In this document: one piece after another, positions 34,699 through 44,773 of the stretch
How positions within the stretch are numbered: the first letter of the stretch is position 1
Layout: every line of letters begins with the position of its first letter
Assembly: GCA_014802335.1 (NCBI GenBank)
Contig: JAAVCL010000003.1
Location: 41,902 to 105,901 of the forward strand
Length of the DNA: 64,000 nt
Direction: 5' to 3'
Origin: Bacteroides sp.
GTDB lineage: Bacteria > Bacteroidota > Bacteroidia > Bacteroidales > Muribaculaceae
Program-made: the position numbers and the translations under genes
Notes under the pieces: generated by a model
What the model was told of the DNA's origin: nothing
What the model saw: the letters and a program-made list of their open reading frames with translations, nothing else
Databases searched by the model: none

Positions 34699-37350
34699 AT
34701 GTCAATGATATCAACGAATATAAAATGTGTGCTTGCAGCCGCGCTTCTGAGCCTGTGTGCACCTGCATCTTATGCCCGTTCGGCCGAAAATGCCTCAAAC
34801 CCGGATTGGACAATTCACTCATCATTCTATAATCAGCCACGCCGCATCCTCGACACCCCGTCGCGAGTATATTTTTTCGTTCACACCACCCCTTACGATA
34901 CGCAGTCATATTCACGCTATTATAACAAAGCGGGCGGCTCGATTTTTTATCTCGACAAGAATAATCCCGACAAGGGGATTCAGGACCTTGCCCGCCAAGT
35001 CTCATTCACTGGCTTTGACATGGTGCTTGCCGAGGTAGACCCTCAGACCAACACTCTGGCGGTTGCCTACGAAGATGGAGGCATAGATCTCATTTCTCCC
35101 GCAGGGAAGGTGAATCACCTCAATGCGCTTAAGGAAGCTCCGGATTATTACCTGTCGACAGTAATCGGCCTGGAATTCGAACCGGGTGCCAACACTCTTT
35201 TCGTGTGCACGGCAGGCGGTTTCGTAAGTATCGATACAACCACAGGCGAAATAAAAGTCCTTGCCGATTGGCGCGAACGTGTGTATGACATTGTGAGATG
35301 TGGAGACGGCTATCTGGCAATTATCGATAACAAACTTTATGAATCGAAACCCGGGGCTGATTTAAGCCGCCGTGATTCTTTTGTTGAATTGCGGGGATTG
35401 AACAATAATGTGCCGCTGCGTCTGCTCTCGTTTTCTGACTCCTATGCCGGTTTCGTTTGCCAAAACGGCACTGTCTACCTGCTCAAGAAAAACAACGGTA
35501 GCTGGAGCCGTGAAATGTTATTGGATAGAGCCAATATCGTGAAAAGCAATTCTCAAGTTGTGGTGAATGTGCTGGAGCATAATGTTCAGAAAACAACTAA
35601 AGGTTATATGATATCCTCTCCCGAGGATATATATATGATTTCGATAGATGCAAATTCCGAAAAACCGACGGTGAAAAAATTGGGGGTTCCGGCTAATACC
35701 ACCACTTTCGCGGGCAGTTACAACGGCAACGACTTCTGGTTCTTTACCAAATCGGATAAATTTATAGCAATGAGCCACGACGGCTCCGCCTGGAAAGAGA
35801 GCTCGGAGGCATATTCAGTTTCTGCACCCCACACAGCCAAAGACGTTCATTTCATATATTCACCGACTCATGGATTTCTTGCAATAAATAAAGAAGCGGG
35901 GATGAAAGGAAGCGTTGTCGACCGGGTTATGCCGCTTACCATTGCGTCTTATCGTAACGGCGCATGGACCGATCTGTCTCCCCGAAAAGATGTGCCCTAC
36001 TTTGTGGAAGCCGACCCCTCTCTGCTTAACAGATACCTTAGTGATAGCTATAAATGGTATCCTTTGAATTCAGCCAACGGTGCGGTTATCGACCCGTTAC
36101 ACCCCGATGTGCTGCTTGGCGGCAGCACGTGGGACGGTATAGCCGGAGTCTACCTTGATGATCCGCGGAAGACTCCGCATGTGCACGTTGTGGGCGATTC
36201 TCCAAACCTAAATCTTAACGCCGTCAAGATGTTCCCCACAAGCACATGGGGGCGCTATGCAGGTTTATACATAATGGGTGTGGATGCGGATAACAATATC
36301 TGGGCCACCCGCTCAAACCTTAGAAATGCCGATAACACCGCGAATACCCTTGCCCAAGTTTGGGTTCTCACACCCGATGCTCGTCAGGAAGCTTTCGAGA
36401 ATGACCAACCTTCTCTCTGCGGCCAATGGAAACGTATGGAAGTTGACGGCAATTTCTATACGGAATTCTACGCAATGGGAAAAGTTCTCAAACATCCAAA
36501 AAATAAAAATAAAATCCTTCTCAGCGGGCAGGTTAACAATGGCAAAGGCCGTCCGCTGCGTATCTATAATACCAACGGCACCTTTGACACTTCGGCCGAC
36601 GACACCCTGGTAGACGTGAATTATTTCCGCCGTGATGACGGCAGCAAGGGGTCGGCGCAAAACATCACCGCATATTTTGAAGACCCCTCGACAGGCGAGA
36701 TCTACGTATTCTGCGGAGACGACCTTTTTATCATTGATCTTGACAGCCCGGTGACCAGTAACACCATGGATGCGAAGAGTCTGAGCCTCAAAACCGAGGA
36801 TGGCAATATTTTCGTGCCTTTCTCGATTATCCAGGGATATGACGCGTGTCAGGATGAATATGGACGCCTTTGGGTGGCTACTTCCAAATTCGGTGTCTAT
36901 GGTATAACCGCCGACCGCACCCGCCTCGTGGCTCACTACTGCATGGAAAATTCTCCCCTCCCCTCCAATGCGGTATATGGAGTTGGTTGGAATCCTGAAA
37001 CACAATCTCTGTTTATATCGACAGATGTTGCAATCTGCGAAGTTAAAGTTGACTCTCCCGAATCTTCATCTTCCTCCACTTCAGGAATGGCTCCGTTTGC
37101 CGTTCCACGAAGCGTGACCCCCGACTATACGGGCACCGTGGCGATACACAACGTTCCGAAAGCCACCGCACTTCGCGTGCGCGACACGGATGGTAAAACC
37201 GTAGCACTCATCAACGATGTGAAGGATGGTGTGGCGTTCTGGGATCTTACCGATACAGAGGGCGAAGCCGTGCCAACCGGAACATATACCATTGTAGACG
37301 CCAGCGGCACTCCGGCTTTCGAGTCTATCATTCTCCCGGTGATAAGATAA
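34699..37350 (+). CDS. porZ: PorZ-like T9SS component (beta-propeller protein)
   Basis: 883 residues from ATG 34699 ahead of a signal peptide (MISTNIKCVLAAALLSLCAPASYA). The track start at 34642 leaves a hydrophilic leader that would hide it. Repeated propeller blades are visible in the first 750 residues (NTLAVAYEDGGIDLISPAGK, NTLFVCTAGGFVSIDTTTGE), a pattern I associate with PorZ. The last 80 residues resemble a T9SS C-terminal domain (VAIHNVPKATALRVRDTDGK...GTYTIVDASG). In Porphyromonas, PorZ is a surface part of the attachment complex that supplies A-LPS for anchoring cargo. The assignment rests on motif memory; a generic two-component-type propeller is the alternative. Confidence 0.7.
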   Translation: MSMISTNIKCVLAAALLSLCAPASYARSAENASNPDWTIHSSFYNQPRRILDTPSRVYFFVHTTPYDTQSYSRYYNKAGGSIFYLDKNNPDKGIQDLARQVSFTGFDMVLAEVDPQTNTLAVAYEDGGIDLISPAGKVNHLNALKEAPDYYLSTVIGLEFEPGANTLFVCTAGGFVSIDTTTGEIKVLADWRERVYDIVRCGDGYLAIIDNKLYESKPGADLSRRDSFVELRGLNNNVPLRLLSFSDSYAGFVCQNGTVYLLKKNNGSWSREMLLDRANIVKSNSQVVVNVLEHNVQKTTKGYMISSPEDIYMISIDANSEKPTVKKLGVPANTTTFAGSYNGNDFWFFTKSDKFIAMSHDGSAWKESSEAYSVSAPHTAKDVHFIYSPTHGFLAINKEAGMKGSVVDRVMPLTIASYRNGAWTDLSPRKDVPYFVEADPSLLNRYLSDSYKWYPLNSANGAVIDPLHPDVLLGGSTWDGIAGVYLDDPRKTPHVHVVGDSPNLNLNAVKMFPTSTWGRYAGLYIMGVDADNNIWATRSNLRNADNTANTLAQVWVLTPDARQEAFENDQPSLCGQWKRMEVDGNFYTEFYAMGKVLKHPKNKNKILLSGQVNNGKGRPLRIYNTNGTFDTSADDTLVDVNYFRRDDGSKGSAQNITAYFEDPSTGEIYVFCGDDLFIIDLDSPVTSNTMDAKSLSLKTEDGNIFVPFSIIQGYDACQDEYGRLWVATSKFGVYGITADRTRLVAHYCMENSPLPSNAVYGVGWNPETQSLFISTDVAICEVKVDSPESSSSSTSGMAPFAVPRSVTPDYTGTVAIHNVPKATALRVRDTDGKTVALINDVKDGVAFWDLTDTEGEAVPTGTYTIVDASGTPAFESIILPVIR

Positions 37351-37374
37351 TCTCAGATTAAACTTATATGTATT

Positions 37375-37419
37375 ATACGCGAATGCGGCGGGTCATCACG
37401 ACTCGCCGCATTCGCGTAT
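37375..37419 (+). terminator. strong hairpin after porZ
   Basis: A perfect 16-bp inverted repeat, atacgcgaatgcggcg (37375-37390) and its complement (37404-37419), lies 25 bp past the porZ stop. No U-tract follows. It is probably a terminator. Confidence 0.7.
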
Positions 37420-37625
37420 TCCATAATACTTTAACTAACCTAACATCATGAAACAATTCTGTTTACATCTTTATAACAACCCTGCCGCACAGATTGTTTT
37501 GTCTAATCAAAATTTTTCTTCTCTCCCCGCCGGCGCAATGCCGGCACCCCCTCTGCGTGCGTCTGATTTATGGGGGGTCGGTTACCACACAATCCCGCCA
37601 GAATTCAGGCGGCAGCTTAAGATGA

Positions 37626-39332
37626 TTATATTTCCATTATCTTACTGTCGAATGTTTCGGGGTCTATGGCGCGGCGTTTCAGCCGCGATCTATAGGTATA
37701 GACCGTCGAGACTGAACAACGGAGAAAATGTGCTATCTGGTCGGGGTCTGAAATGCCGAGTCGGTAGACAGCAAGAACTCTCAGCTCGGTGTTGAGCTTT
37801 TCGCCCGGTTTTAATTGTATTCTTCCCTCTTCGACGAGCAACATATTTATTTTTTCAACAAACGACGGATATATATTCAACACCGCTTCGTCAAACTTGG
37901 AATAGAACGCTTTTATAGTTTCGTTAACGATTTCGTCGGAATCCAGTTTTTTAAGAATACCCTTCACGTTCCCCTGCAAAGCAAGGTTTCTGAGCGCGGC
38001 GTGATACTTTTCGAGCAAGGAGATATTTAGAGAACTATATTCCATGAACAATCCGGTATATTCTTCGGCAATACGTCCGGATTTTTTCAGGCGGCTGTTT
38101 GAGAATTCAAGAGCAGTGTTGGTTTTTTCAAGAGCCTCGTTAGAGACTTCAAGAGCTGTGTTGGCCTCGCGGAGTCTGTCGGAAATGGATTGCAACTCGT
38201 CGTTTGTCTGCTGAACCCGGTGATTTGCATCCTCAACACTTTTCCACTGGCGGGTGATGTAAGCTACCGCACCAATCACGATGACAAGCAACCCACCTAA
38301 CGCACATAGATAGACCTGGAGTCGTCGTCTCAGTTCCTGTTGCTGACGGTCGTAAGCCTTGTCGATTGCCGGGAAAAGTATATTCAGCTGCGCATCACGC
38401 AGGCGGCTGCCATAGTAATTGGCATCATCCTGACTGACTTTCACATATCTTTTGGCACGTTCAAGATCTCCCTCTTCAAAAACCTGAGTGGCCAGATCGC
38501 GTATCGCCATGTTTTCTTTGGTTGCCCCTCGGATGTCGGAAATAACCGTGATTGCAAGATATTTTTTATAGTTTTGCTTATCGCCGGCGGCATTATAGGC
38601 ATTTGCCAGAATGGATGCAAGAATGGAGTATTGACGGTCGCCCGAACGGTAATTTTTCAACTTTCTTTCGAGCAGGTTGATTGTCTCGTTTATCTTACCT
38701 TCCTTAATATCGCGCGCAGTCACGTTGGTGAGATAATCGAACGAATTCAAATTGCCCATTCTTATCAGCGAATCGGTGTAGAGTTCACGCATTTTCTCAG
38801 CACGTCGACTCGGATCGCCATGTGTAATATACTGAGCTTCATATTGATATAGGGCGCAGTAGACTCCGAACATTTTGAGATATTCCGCAGAATCAAGCCT
38901 TGAGCGGTCAAGTCCGGCCAACAATTCGTGAGCCATGCTGAAAAGTCCGGCATGTGACGCGATATCGGCTCGCGTCAACATGGCATGCGTCAGATCGTCG
39001 GGATTATTATTTTTACGAGCCAGCTGTTCGGCTTCTGTCACATAATACAGAGCCGAATCACTGTTATAGGCTATGTATTCATTGGCAATTGCCTGCAACA
39101 GCGACATGCGCTTGTGAACTTCGGGCGAGCCACCGAGTTCGGTTTTCAGAAGACTGATATTATGCTCGCGTTGATCCATATATTCCTGCGACTTTTCAAT
39201 TTCCGCATCAACTTCTGTATAGAGTTCGTTGAGTTCTTGCGTTCGCTTGAAATTATCGGAACAGCCGGTGATGATTATTCCAGCAAGAATAATCATCACC
39301 GGCTGTAAAATTCCGACTATGAATCTTTTCAT
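37626..39332 (-). CDS. DUF6377-type TPR/transmembrane regulator with LuxR-like C-terminus
   Basis: 568 residues. N-terminal lipoprotein-like signal (MIILAGIIITGCSD), about 300 residues of TPR-like helices, a transmembrane helix (VYLCALGGLLVIVIGAVAYI), a long coiled coil (repeated LEVSNEALEKTNTALEFSN), and a cytoplasmic tail ending LGISDPDQIAHFLRCSVSTVYTYRSRLK, a helix-turn-helix of the kind in DUF6377 proteins. It probably links an envelope signal to transcription. The target is unknown, and its place between T9SS genes and tyrS is only suggestive. Confidence 0.8.
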   Translation of the reverse strand: MKRFIVGILQPVMIILAGIIITGCSDNFKRTQELNELYTEVDAEIEKSQEYMDQREHNISLLKTELGGSPEVHKRMSLLQAIANEYIAYNSDSALYYVTEAEQLARKNNNPDDLTHAMLTRADIASHAGLFSMAHELLAGLDRSRLDSAEYLKMFGVYCALYQYEAQYITHGDPSRRAEKMRELYTDSLIRMGNLNSFDYLTNVTARDIKEGKINETINLLERKLKNYRSGDRQYSILASILANAYNAAGDKQNYKKYLAITVISDIRGATKENMAIRDLATQVFEEGDLERAKRYVKVSQDDANYYGSRLRDAQLNILFPAIDKAYDRQQQELRRRLQVYLCALGGLLVIVIGAVAYITRQWKSVEDANHRVQQTNDELQSISDRLREANTALEVSNEALEKTNTALEFSNSRLKKSGRIAEEYTGLFMEYSSLNISLLEKYHAALRNLALQGNVKGILKKLDSDEIVNETIKAFYSKFDEAVLNIYPSFVEKINMLLVEEGRIQLKPGEKLNTELRVLAVYRLGISDPDQIAHFLRCSVSTVYTYRSRLKRRAIDPETFDSKIMEI

Positions 39333-39350
39333 TAGTGAGCTTCCAACTTC

Positions 39351-39375
39351 AATGAAGTCGCGGAAACGACTTCAT
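39351..39375 (-). terminator. tyrS terminator hairpin
   Basis: aatgaagtcg (39351-39360) and cgacttcatt (39366-39375) form a 10-bp stem with a 5-nt loop between the tyrS stop and the DUF6377 start. Confidence 0.6.
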
Positions 39376-39387
39376 TAATTGAGATTG

Positions 39388-40680
39388 TTATTCGGCAATC
39401 AGAAGGTAGTGATTTTTCTTACCTTTCTGAATGTGTATATATTTGCCGCCAAGCAGCGCAGAGGCATCCAACGAGCCTGCGGGGTCAGTAAATTTTTCTT
39501 TATTTACACTGAGTGCGCCTGCCTGAATCATCTTTCGTGCTTCTCCCTTCGAAGGGAACACACCTGATTTTACAGCAAGAAGATCAAGCACGGGTATTCC
39601 CTGCTGAAGTTCTTCGCGTGAAATGGTGAATGTCGGCACCCCGTCGAAAATGTCAAGGAGTGTGCGTTCGTCGAGCTGGCGCAGAGCCTCGGCCGCCTTA
39701 TTGCTGAAGAGTATGGCAGAAGCCTCCACGGCAGCTTCATAATCTTTTTCACTATGAACCATTACGGTCAATTCGCGAGCCAGACGCTTTTGCATGGGAC
39801 GCAGCCCGGGGTCGGCTGCGTGCTGAGCTGCAAGCTCCTCGATTTCCTCTTTAGTGAGGAAGGTGAAAATCTTCAGATATTTCTCGGCATCAGCATCCGA
39901 GACATTCAACCAGAATTGATAGAATTTGTAGGGAGATGTACGCTCAGGATCAAGCCATACGTTTCCACTTTCAGTCTTACCGAATTTTCCCCCGTCGGCT
40001 TTGGTTATCAGCGGACAGGTCAGCGCGAAGGCTTCGCCTCCGAGCTTGCGGCGGATAAGTTCTGTGCCTGTGGTGATATTTCCCCATTGATCGGAGCCGC
40101 CAAGCTGCAGACGGCATCCTCTATCCTTATAAAGTGTGTAATAGTCAAAGCCTTGCAGCAACTGATAGGTAAATTCGGTGAAACTCAGACCATCGCGTGC
40201 CTCCCCATTCAGACGCTTCTGCACGGAGTCTTTGGCCATCATATAGTTAACGGTGATATGTTTACCGATTTCGCGTGCGAAATCAAGAAATGTCACATCC
40301 TTGGTCCAATCATAATTATTCACCATTTCGGCCTTGTTGGGAGCATCGCTGTCGAAATCGAGGAATTTGGACAGCTGCTTTTTAATAGCCTCCTGATTGT
40401 GGCGAAGTGTGTTTTCATCGAGCAGGTTGCGCTCTGCCGATTTTCCCGACGGGTCGCCGATCATTCCGGTTGCGCCGCCGATAAGCGCGAGCGGCTTATG
40501 GCCGCAGCGCTGGAAATGACGCAGCATCATAACCCCGCAAAGATGACCGATATGCAGTGAATCGGCCGTTGGGTCTATCCCAAGATATGCGGTGGTCATT
40601 TCTTTCTTTAACTGTTCATCAGTTCCGGGCATCATGGTGTGGACCATTCCACGCCATGTCAGTTCTTCTATAAAATCCAT
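39388..40680 (-). CDS. tyrS: tyrosyl-tRNA synthetase
   Basis: 430 residues; charges tRNA-Tyr. The class I HIGH-type motif lies in [14 protein letters not shown], the substrate site in [27 protein letters not shown], and the KMSKS-type loop is [11 protein letters not shown]. The C-terminal 70 residues are an S4 RNA-binding domain ([20 protein letters not shown]). The length is standard for the bacterial TyrS family. A hairpin lies on each side of the gene. Confidence 0.97.
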   Translation of the reverse strand: MDFIEELTWRGMVHTMMPGTDEQLKKEMTTAYLGIDPTADSLHIGHLCGVMMLRHFQRCGHKPLALIGGATGMIGDPSGKSAERNLLDENTLRHNQEAIKKQLSKFLDFDSDAPNKAEMVNNYDWTKDVTFLDFAREIGKHITVNYMMAKDSVQKRLNGEARDGLSFTEFTYQLLQGFDYYTLYKDRGCRLQLGGSDQWGNITTGTELIRRKLGGEAFALTCPLITKADGGKFGKTESGNVWLDPERTSPYKFYQFWLNVSDADAEKYLKIFTFLTKEEIEELAAQHAADPGLRPMQKRLARELTVMVHSEKDYEAAVEASAILFSNKAAEALRQLDERTLLDIFDGVPTFTISREELQQGIPVLDLLAVKSGVFPSKGEARKMIQAGALSVNKEKFTDPAGSLDASALLGGKYIHIQKGKKNHYLLIAE

Positions 40681-40698
40681 TCTTATTCAGTTTTTATG

Positions 40699-40723
40699 CT
40701 ACGGGACCTTTCTGGTCCCGTAG
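40699..40723. terminator. hairpin between the M28 peptidase gene and tyrS
   Basis: ctacgggacc (40699-40708), loop tttct, ggtcccgtag (40714-40723), followed on the plus strand by tctttttt. The flanking genes run on the minus strand, where the tail is A-rich, so the direction of termination is uncertain. Confidence 0.6.
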
Positions 40724-40729
40724 TCTTTT

Positions 40730-41707
40730 TTATTCTTCATATATAAATCTTGTGACCACACGGCCCACTGCTTCGAGAGTCTTCGGGTCTATGTTCTCAA
40801 GATTATCTGCCATTGTGTGCCAAGTGGGGCAAAATCCATCCGGCCGATAATCAATAATGTCTATTGCCGGAATTCCCTGCTGCAGAAACGGGATATGGTC
40901 ATCATTTACCGCACCCCCGATTGAGGAGGGGAATAAATGAGCCAAGCCTTCGTTGGCTGCCACCCTTCGGAAGCTGTTGTCTAATGACGTGGCGCCACGC
41001 CGCGAGAAATACTCAGCCGGAAAAACGGCATCTTTTCCGCCCACCATATCAAGCAGGATTACCCGTGACGGGACGTAACCCGGCGTGATAGGATTTTCAG
41101 CGAAATAACGCGCTCCGAGCGCCCAGCTTTCGTCATCATCTTCCGTGCCGGAGTCCTCGGCATCAACAAAGAGTATATCTATTCCTTTTCCGGGATTGTT
41201 CTGGCCAAGGATACGGGCGGCCTCAAGCAACACCCCGACACCGCTGGCACCATCGTTGGCACCGTCAATGGGTTTGTTGTGATTGGCCGGATCGGGGTCT
41301 TTATCAGCCCGGGGACGCGTGTCGTAATGAGCAAGGAGCAGCAACCGGTCGCCCATTTCAGGATTGAAGCTTCCCATTATGTTCGTGCTGTGAAGCACAT
41401 TCCCTTGGGCCGCTCCCAAATCTGCTTTCTGAATACTGACCGTTGCGCCATGACGCCTCAGTTCTGATTCGAGCCAACGGGCAGCCTGCTCATGTGCCTC
41501 AGTGTTGGGCACACGCGGACCAAAGGCAACCTGCCTTGCCACGTATGCATAGGCACTGTCGGCGTTGAAGGCCGGAATCGTGACTACTGCTGAATCCATG
41601 GATTCCGGGCGCACCGAAGTGTCGCCGTTTTCTTTCGAAGCCGACCCTTTCGCCCCACAACTCAGCAGAAGCATGGCCCACATCATTATTATCGTTATTA
41701 TTCGCAT
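40730..41707 (-). CDS. M28-family metallopeptidase / glutaminyl cyclase-like lipoprotein
   Basis: 325 residues. Lipoprotein signal MRIITIIMMWAMLLLSCGAK. M28 zinc-ligand pattern: LLAHYDTRPR (His), PIDGANDGASGVGVLLEAARIL (Asp bridging both metals), VDAEDSGTEDDDES (catalytic Glu region), and a late DDHIPFLQQGIPAIDIID (His). Bacteroidota members act as aminopeptidases or, in many cases, as glutaminyl cyclases that form N-terminal pyroglutamate on exported proteins. Which one applies cannot be decided here. A strong promoter lies so close that the transcript may be almost leaderless. The gene is divergent from porW. Confidence 0.85.
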   Translation of the reverse strand: MRIITIIMMWAMLLLSCGAKGSASKENGDTSVRPESMDSAVVTIPAFNADSAYAYVARQVAFGPRVPNTEAHEQAARWLESELRRHGATVSIQKADLGAAQGNVLHSTNIMGSFNPEMGDRLLLLAHYDTRPRADKDPDPANHNKPIDGANDGASGVGVLLEAARILGQNNPGKGIDILFVDAEDSGTEDDDESWALGARYFAENPITPGYVPSRVILLDMVGGKDAVFPAEYFSRRGATSLDNSFRRVAANEGLAHLFPSSIGGAVNDDHIPFLQQGIPAIDIIDYRPDGFCPTWHTMADNLENIDPKTLEAVGRVVTRFIYEE

Positions 41708-41711
41708 GTTG

Positions 41712-41743
41712 CAAATTTACTATTTTTTATGCAACCCGTCAAA
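41712..41743 (-). promoter_or_regulatory. promoter of M28 peptidase gene, nearly leaderless
   Basis: On the minus strand TTTG (41740-41743), 20 nt, TAAATTTG (41712-41719). The expected transcription start falls at or next to the annotated ATG (41705-41707). Confidence 0.65.
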
Positions 41744-41786
41744 TTTCAGACGAAATAAGAACCGCTACATAAGCGTTTTATATACA

Positions 41787-44759
41787 ATGAGCAAATTTTC
41801 TAAAATATGGGTTGCACTGACCGGAGTTCTTCTCTGCATCGCCTTGTGGGGATGCGGAACCAAAAAGAACACCCCTGTGTCTCGTCAATGGCAGGCTTTC
41901 AACACGCGTTATAACGTCTATTTCAACGGAAAGAAGCATTATGATGAACAGCTGAAAAGCATGGAGTCGACGTATGAAGATGATTACACCCGCATCACTC
42001 TGATCCACCCCGCCGAAGCCCATGCCGATAACAAACGGCCGAAGCCTAACGGTAATTTCGACCGCACCATTGAAAAGATGCAGAAGGCAATCCAACTACA
42101 CTCCATTAAGAAAAAGCCCGTGAAAAAGGGGTCTTCCGCCAAAGAAAAGGAATTCAGGGCTCGCACGGAGTTCAACCCCTTCCTGCACAATGCCTGGCTC
42201 ACCATGGGCAAATCGCAATACTATAATGGTGATTTCGCCGGGGCTGCCACAACTTTCCTTTACATTTCCAAACATTTCACATGGCTGCCCGAAGTCGTGA
42301 CCGAAGCCCGACTCTGGATGGGTCTATGTTATTGCGCTCTGGATTGGACTTATGAGGCCGAAAACGTGTTGAGGCTCGTTAAAGAAAAAGACTTGGTAAA
42401 TAATAATCTGCGCAACCTCTATTATCTTGCTCAAGGAGATTATTATGTGCGTTCCAACAACTATCAGGAGGCCGTGAAATATCTGGGTCAGGCGGTGAAA
42501 TATGCTCATGGCAGTCAAAAGAACCGCCTTTGGTTTCTGCTTGGCCAACTTTACTCACAACTCGACCGTAAAAAAAGTGCATACGCCGCGTTTAAGAAAG
42601 CCGGCTCAGGAATCGGCACCGATTACCGCACCAAATTCAATGCCCGCATAAAACGTTCGGAAGTTTACGAAGGGAGCAACATAAAGGGAGAAGTAAAGTC
42701 TCTGAAGGCCATGACCCGGTTTGCCCGAAATGCAGAGTTTCAAGATCAGATATATTATGCGATCGGAAACCTGTACATGTCTCGGAAAGATACGGTCAAT
42801 GCATTGGAGAATTATCAACTCGCGGCTGAAAAATCCACTCGTAACGGCATTGATAAGGCTTTGGCTCAACTTGCCCGCGGAAATATATATTTCAATCAGG
42901 GCGAATATGTCAAGGCCCAGCCCTGTTATGCCGAAGCGATCCCCCAGCTTCCCGAAACGTATCCCAACTATAAATTGCTGAAATTGCGCAGCGATGTGCT
43001 TGATGAACTTGCTGTATATGCAGGCAACGTCGAATTGCAGGATTCTTTGCTGACCCTTGCGAAAATGACTCCTGAAGAGCAGCGTGCCGTGGCCGAACGT
43101 CTTGCCAAGGAGCTTATAGAACGTGAAAAACGTGAGGCCGAAGAGGCTCGCCGGGCCGAATACCTTGCCGAACAAGAAGGCAACGGCGCCGACAATATCA
43201 AAAAAGATGAGGGAACTTCGCAAAACTTCATGGCGAATGGCGATAAATCATGGTATTTCTATAATGCCATGACCAAAAACCAAGGAAAAAATGAATTCCA
43301 ACGCCGTTGGGGTGCCCGTAAACTTGAAGACGACTGGAGACGACGCAACAAAACCACTTTCTCTCTCTCCGAACCCGAGGAAGACGAAGATGATAATGAA
43401 AATTCAGAACTCTCCGAAGACAGACCGGATGCTGATGTTCAAAACAGTAATGATAAATCAACTCCCGATGCTTCCGACCCCCATAATCCCGAATATTATC
43501 TTGCGCAGATTCCGAAAACTCCGGAGGAAATTGAAGTGGCCAACGATGTTATAAAAGAGGGTCTTTACAATATGGGTATAATCCTTAAAGACCGTCTTGA
43601 AGATTATCCGGCTGCCCGACGCGAGTTTGAAGAACTGTTGCGCCGATATCCCGACAATGTGTATCGTCTTGATGTGTATTATAATATGTATCTCATGGCG
43701 GTGAGAAGAAACGAAACGGGCGTGGCTGAAACATGGCGTCGTAAGATATTAGAAGATTTTCCTGATTCTCCATACGGAAAGGCTATGGAAGATCCCGCAT
43801 ATTTCGACAACCTGCGCCGCATGAACGAAATTCAGGAAGGCCTCTATGAGCAGGCTTATACCGCCTATCTTGCCGACAATAACGCACAGGTTCACTCTCT
43901 GACGGCCCGGATGGAGAAAGACTATCCACTCTCTGCAATCCTTCCGAAGTTCATTTTCATTGATGCTCTTTCCTATCTGACCGAAGACAATATAGAAAAA
44001 TTTAAGTCGCAGCTCACACTTCTGCTGGATCGTTATCCCGACACAGACATGACCGATGTGGCAGGAGGCATAATGCGCGGCCTGAAAGCCGGGCGCGTGC
44101 CGAAAGCCGGAACTTCAAACTCTCGCGGAATGATTTGGGATATACGGTTGAGCAATGACTCGGTGTCGGCAATGGATGGCCAACCCGCCAATTTCGAACG
44201 AAACCCCGACGCACCGCAATATCTTGTTCTTGCTTTCCCTCGCGACTCTATCAACGCCAACCAGGTGCTGTTTGACGTGGCCAGATTCAACTTCTCTTCA
44301 TTTGTGGTGCGGGATTTTGACCTCGAACCAATGAGTTTCGGCAATGTCGGACTGTTGATCATAAAGGGATTCGCCAACATGAAGCAACTGGAACACTACC
44401 GGGCGGTAATGGCTCAGAAGCAATTCGAACTCCCCGAAGGGGTGAGGCCAATCATGATCAGTAAATCCAACTTTGAACTTCTGCTGCGTGAAGGGCGTTC
44501 TTTTGAAGAGTATTTCCGATTCGAGGAAGACACCCCTCCCGATGACCTTCCCCCTGTGGAAGCCCCCGACGACGAAGAATCAGAGCTATCTGAAGAATCA
44601 GAGATCCCTGAGATTTCTGAAAACTCTGAAAACTCTGAAAACTCCGAAAACTCTGAAAACTCTGAGAATTCTGAAAACTCCGAGAACTTAGAGAACACTG
44701 AGAACCCGGAGCATTCTGAGAACTCAGAAAACTCTGCCTCCCAAGAAGAACCCCAATAA
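41787..44759 (+). CDS. porW: T9SS TPR lipoprotein PorW/SprE-like
   Basis: 990 residues from the ATG at 41787. The track's longer start at 41565 runs antisense through the M28 gene and is rejected. The lipoprotein signal (IWVALTGVLLCIALWGC) is followed by the motif TRYNVYFNGKKHYDEQ and FDRTIEKMQKAIQLHSI, which I recognise from PorW/SprE. TPR helices then run to about residue 450, and a second helical block follows a charged linker. In T9SS, PorW joins the motor ring to the outer-membrane translocon. The final 60 residues are Glu-rich and end in a degenerate (SEN)n tract. porX starts 14 bp downstream, making an operon of two T9SS genes. Confidence 0.85.
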   Translation: MSKFSKIWVALTGVLLCIALWGCGTKKNTPVSRQWQAFNTRYNVYFNGKKHYDEQLKSMESTYEDDYTRITLIHPAEAHADNKRPKPNGNFDRTIEKMQKAIQLHSIKKKPVKKGSSAKEKEFRARTEFNPFLHNAWLTMGKSQYYNGDFAGAATTFLYISKHFTWLPEVVTEARLWMGLCYCALDWTYEAENVLRLVKEKDLVNNNLRNLYYLAQGDYYVRSNNYQEAVKYLGQAVKYAHGSQKNRLWFLLGQLYSQLDRKKSAYAAFKKAGSGIGTDYRTKFNARIKRSEVYEGSNIKGEVKSLKAMTRFARNAEFQDQIYYAIGNLYMSRKDTVNALENYQLAAEKSTRNGIDKALAQLARGNIYFNQGEYVKAQPCYAEAIPQLPETYPNYKLLKLRSDVLDELAVYAGNVELQDSLLTLAKMTPEEQRAVAERLAKELIEREKREAEEARRAEYLAEQEGNGADNIKKDEGTSQNFMANGDKSWYFYNAMTKNQGKNEFQRRWGARKLEDDWRRRNKTTFSLSEPEEDEDDNENSELSEDRPDADVQNSNDKSTPDASDPHNPEYYLAQIPKTPEEIEVANDVIKEGLYNMGIILKDRLEDYPAARREFEELLRRYPDNVYRLDVYYNMYLMAVRRNETGVAETWRRKILEDFPDSPYGKAMEDPAYFDNLRRMNEIQEGLYEQAYTAYLADNNAQVHSLTARMEKDYPLSAILPKFIFIDALSYLTEDNIEKFKSQLTLLLDRYPDTDMTDVAGGIMRGLKAGRVPKAGTSNSRGMIWDIRLSNDSVSAMDGQPANFERNPDAPQYLVLAFPRDSINANQVLFDVARFNFSSFVVRDFDLEPMSFGNVGLLIIKGFANMKQLEHYRAVMAQKQFELPEGVRPIMISKSNFELLLREGRSFEEYFRFEEDTPPDDLPPVEAPDDEESELSEESEIPEISENSENSENSENSENSENSENSENLENTENPEHSENSENSASQEEPQ
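44616..44739 (+). repeat. 9-bp (SEN) tandem tract at the porW 3' end
   Basis: About 13 degenerate units of tctgaaaac / tccgaaaac encode Ser-Glu-Asn repeats near the PorW C-terminus. Period 9 keeps the frame, so copy number can change without truncation. Confidence 0.85.
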
Positions 44760-44773
44760 ACACCCCACTGCAC

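Noticed and set aside
37448-37795. 115-residue ORF after porZ
   Set aside because: It overlaps the DUF6377 gene antisense and resembles no family. The first 20 codons have an ATG in a plausible place, but that is not enough.
39754-40560. 268-residue ORF antisense to tyrS
   Set aside because: It is a shadow of tyrS, whose motifs are complete.
41565-41786. 74-codon N-terminal extension of porW
   Set aside because: It overlaps the M28 gene antisense and precedes a perfect lipoprotein signal at the internal ATG.
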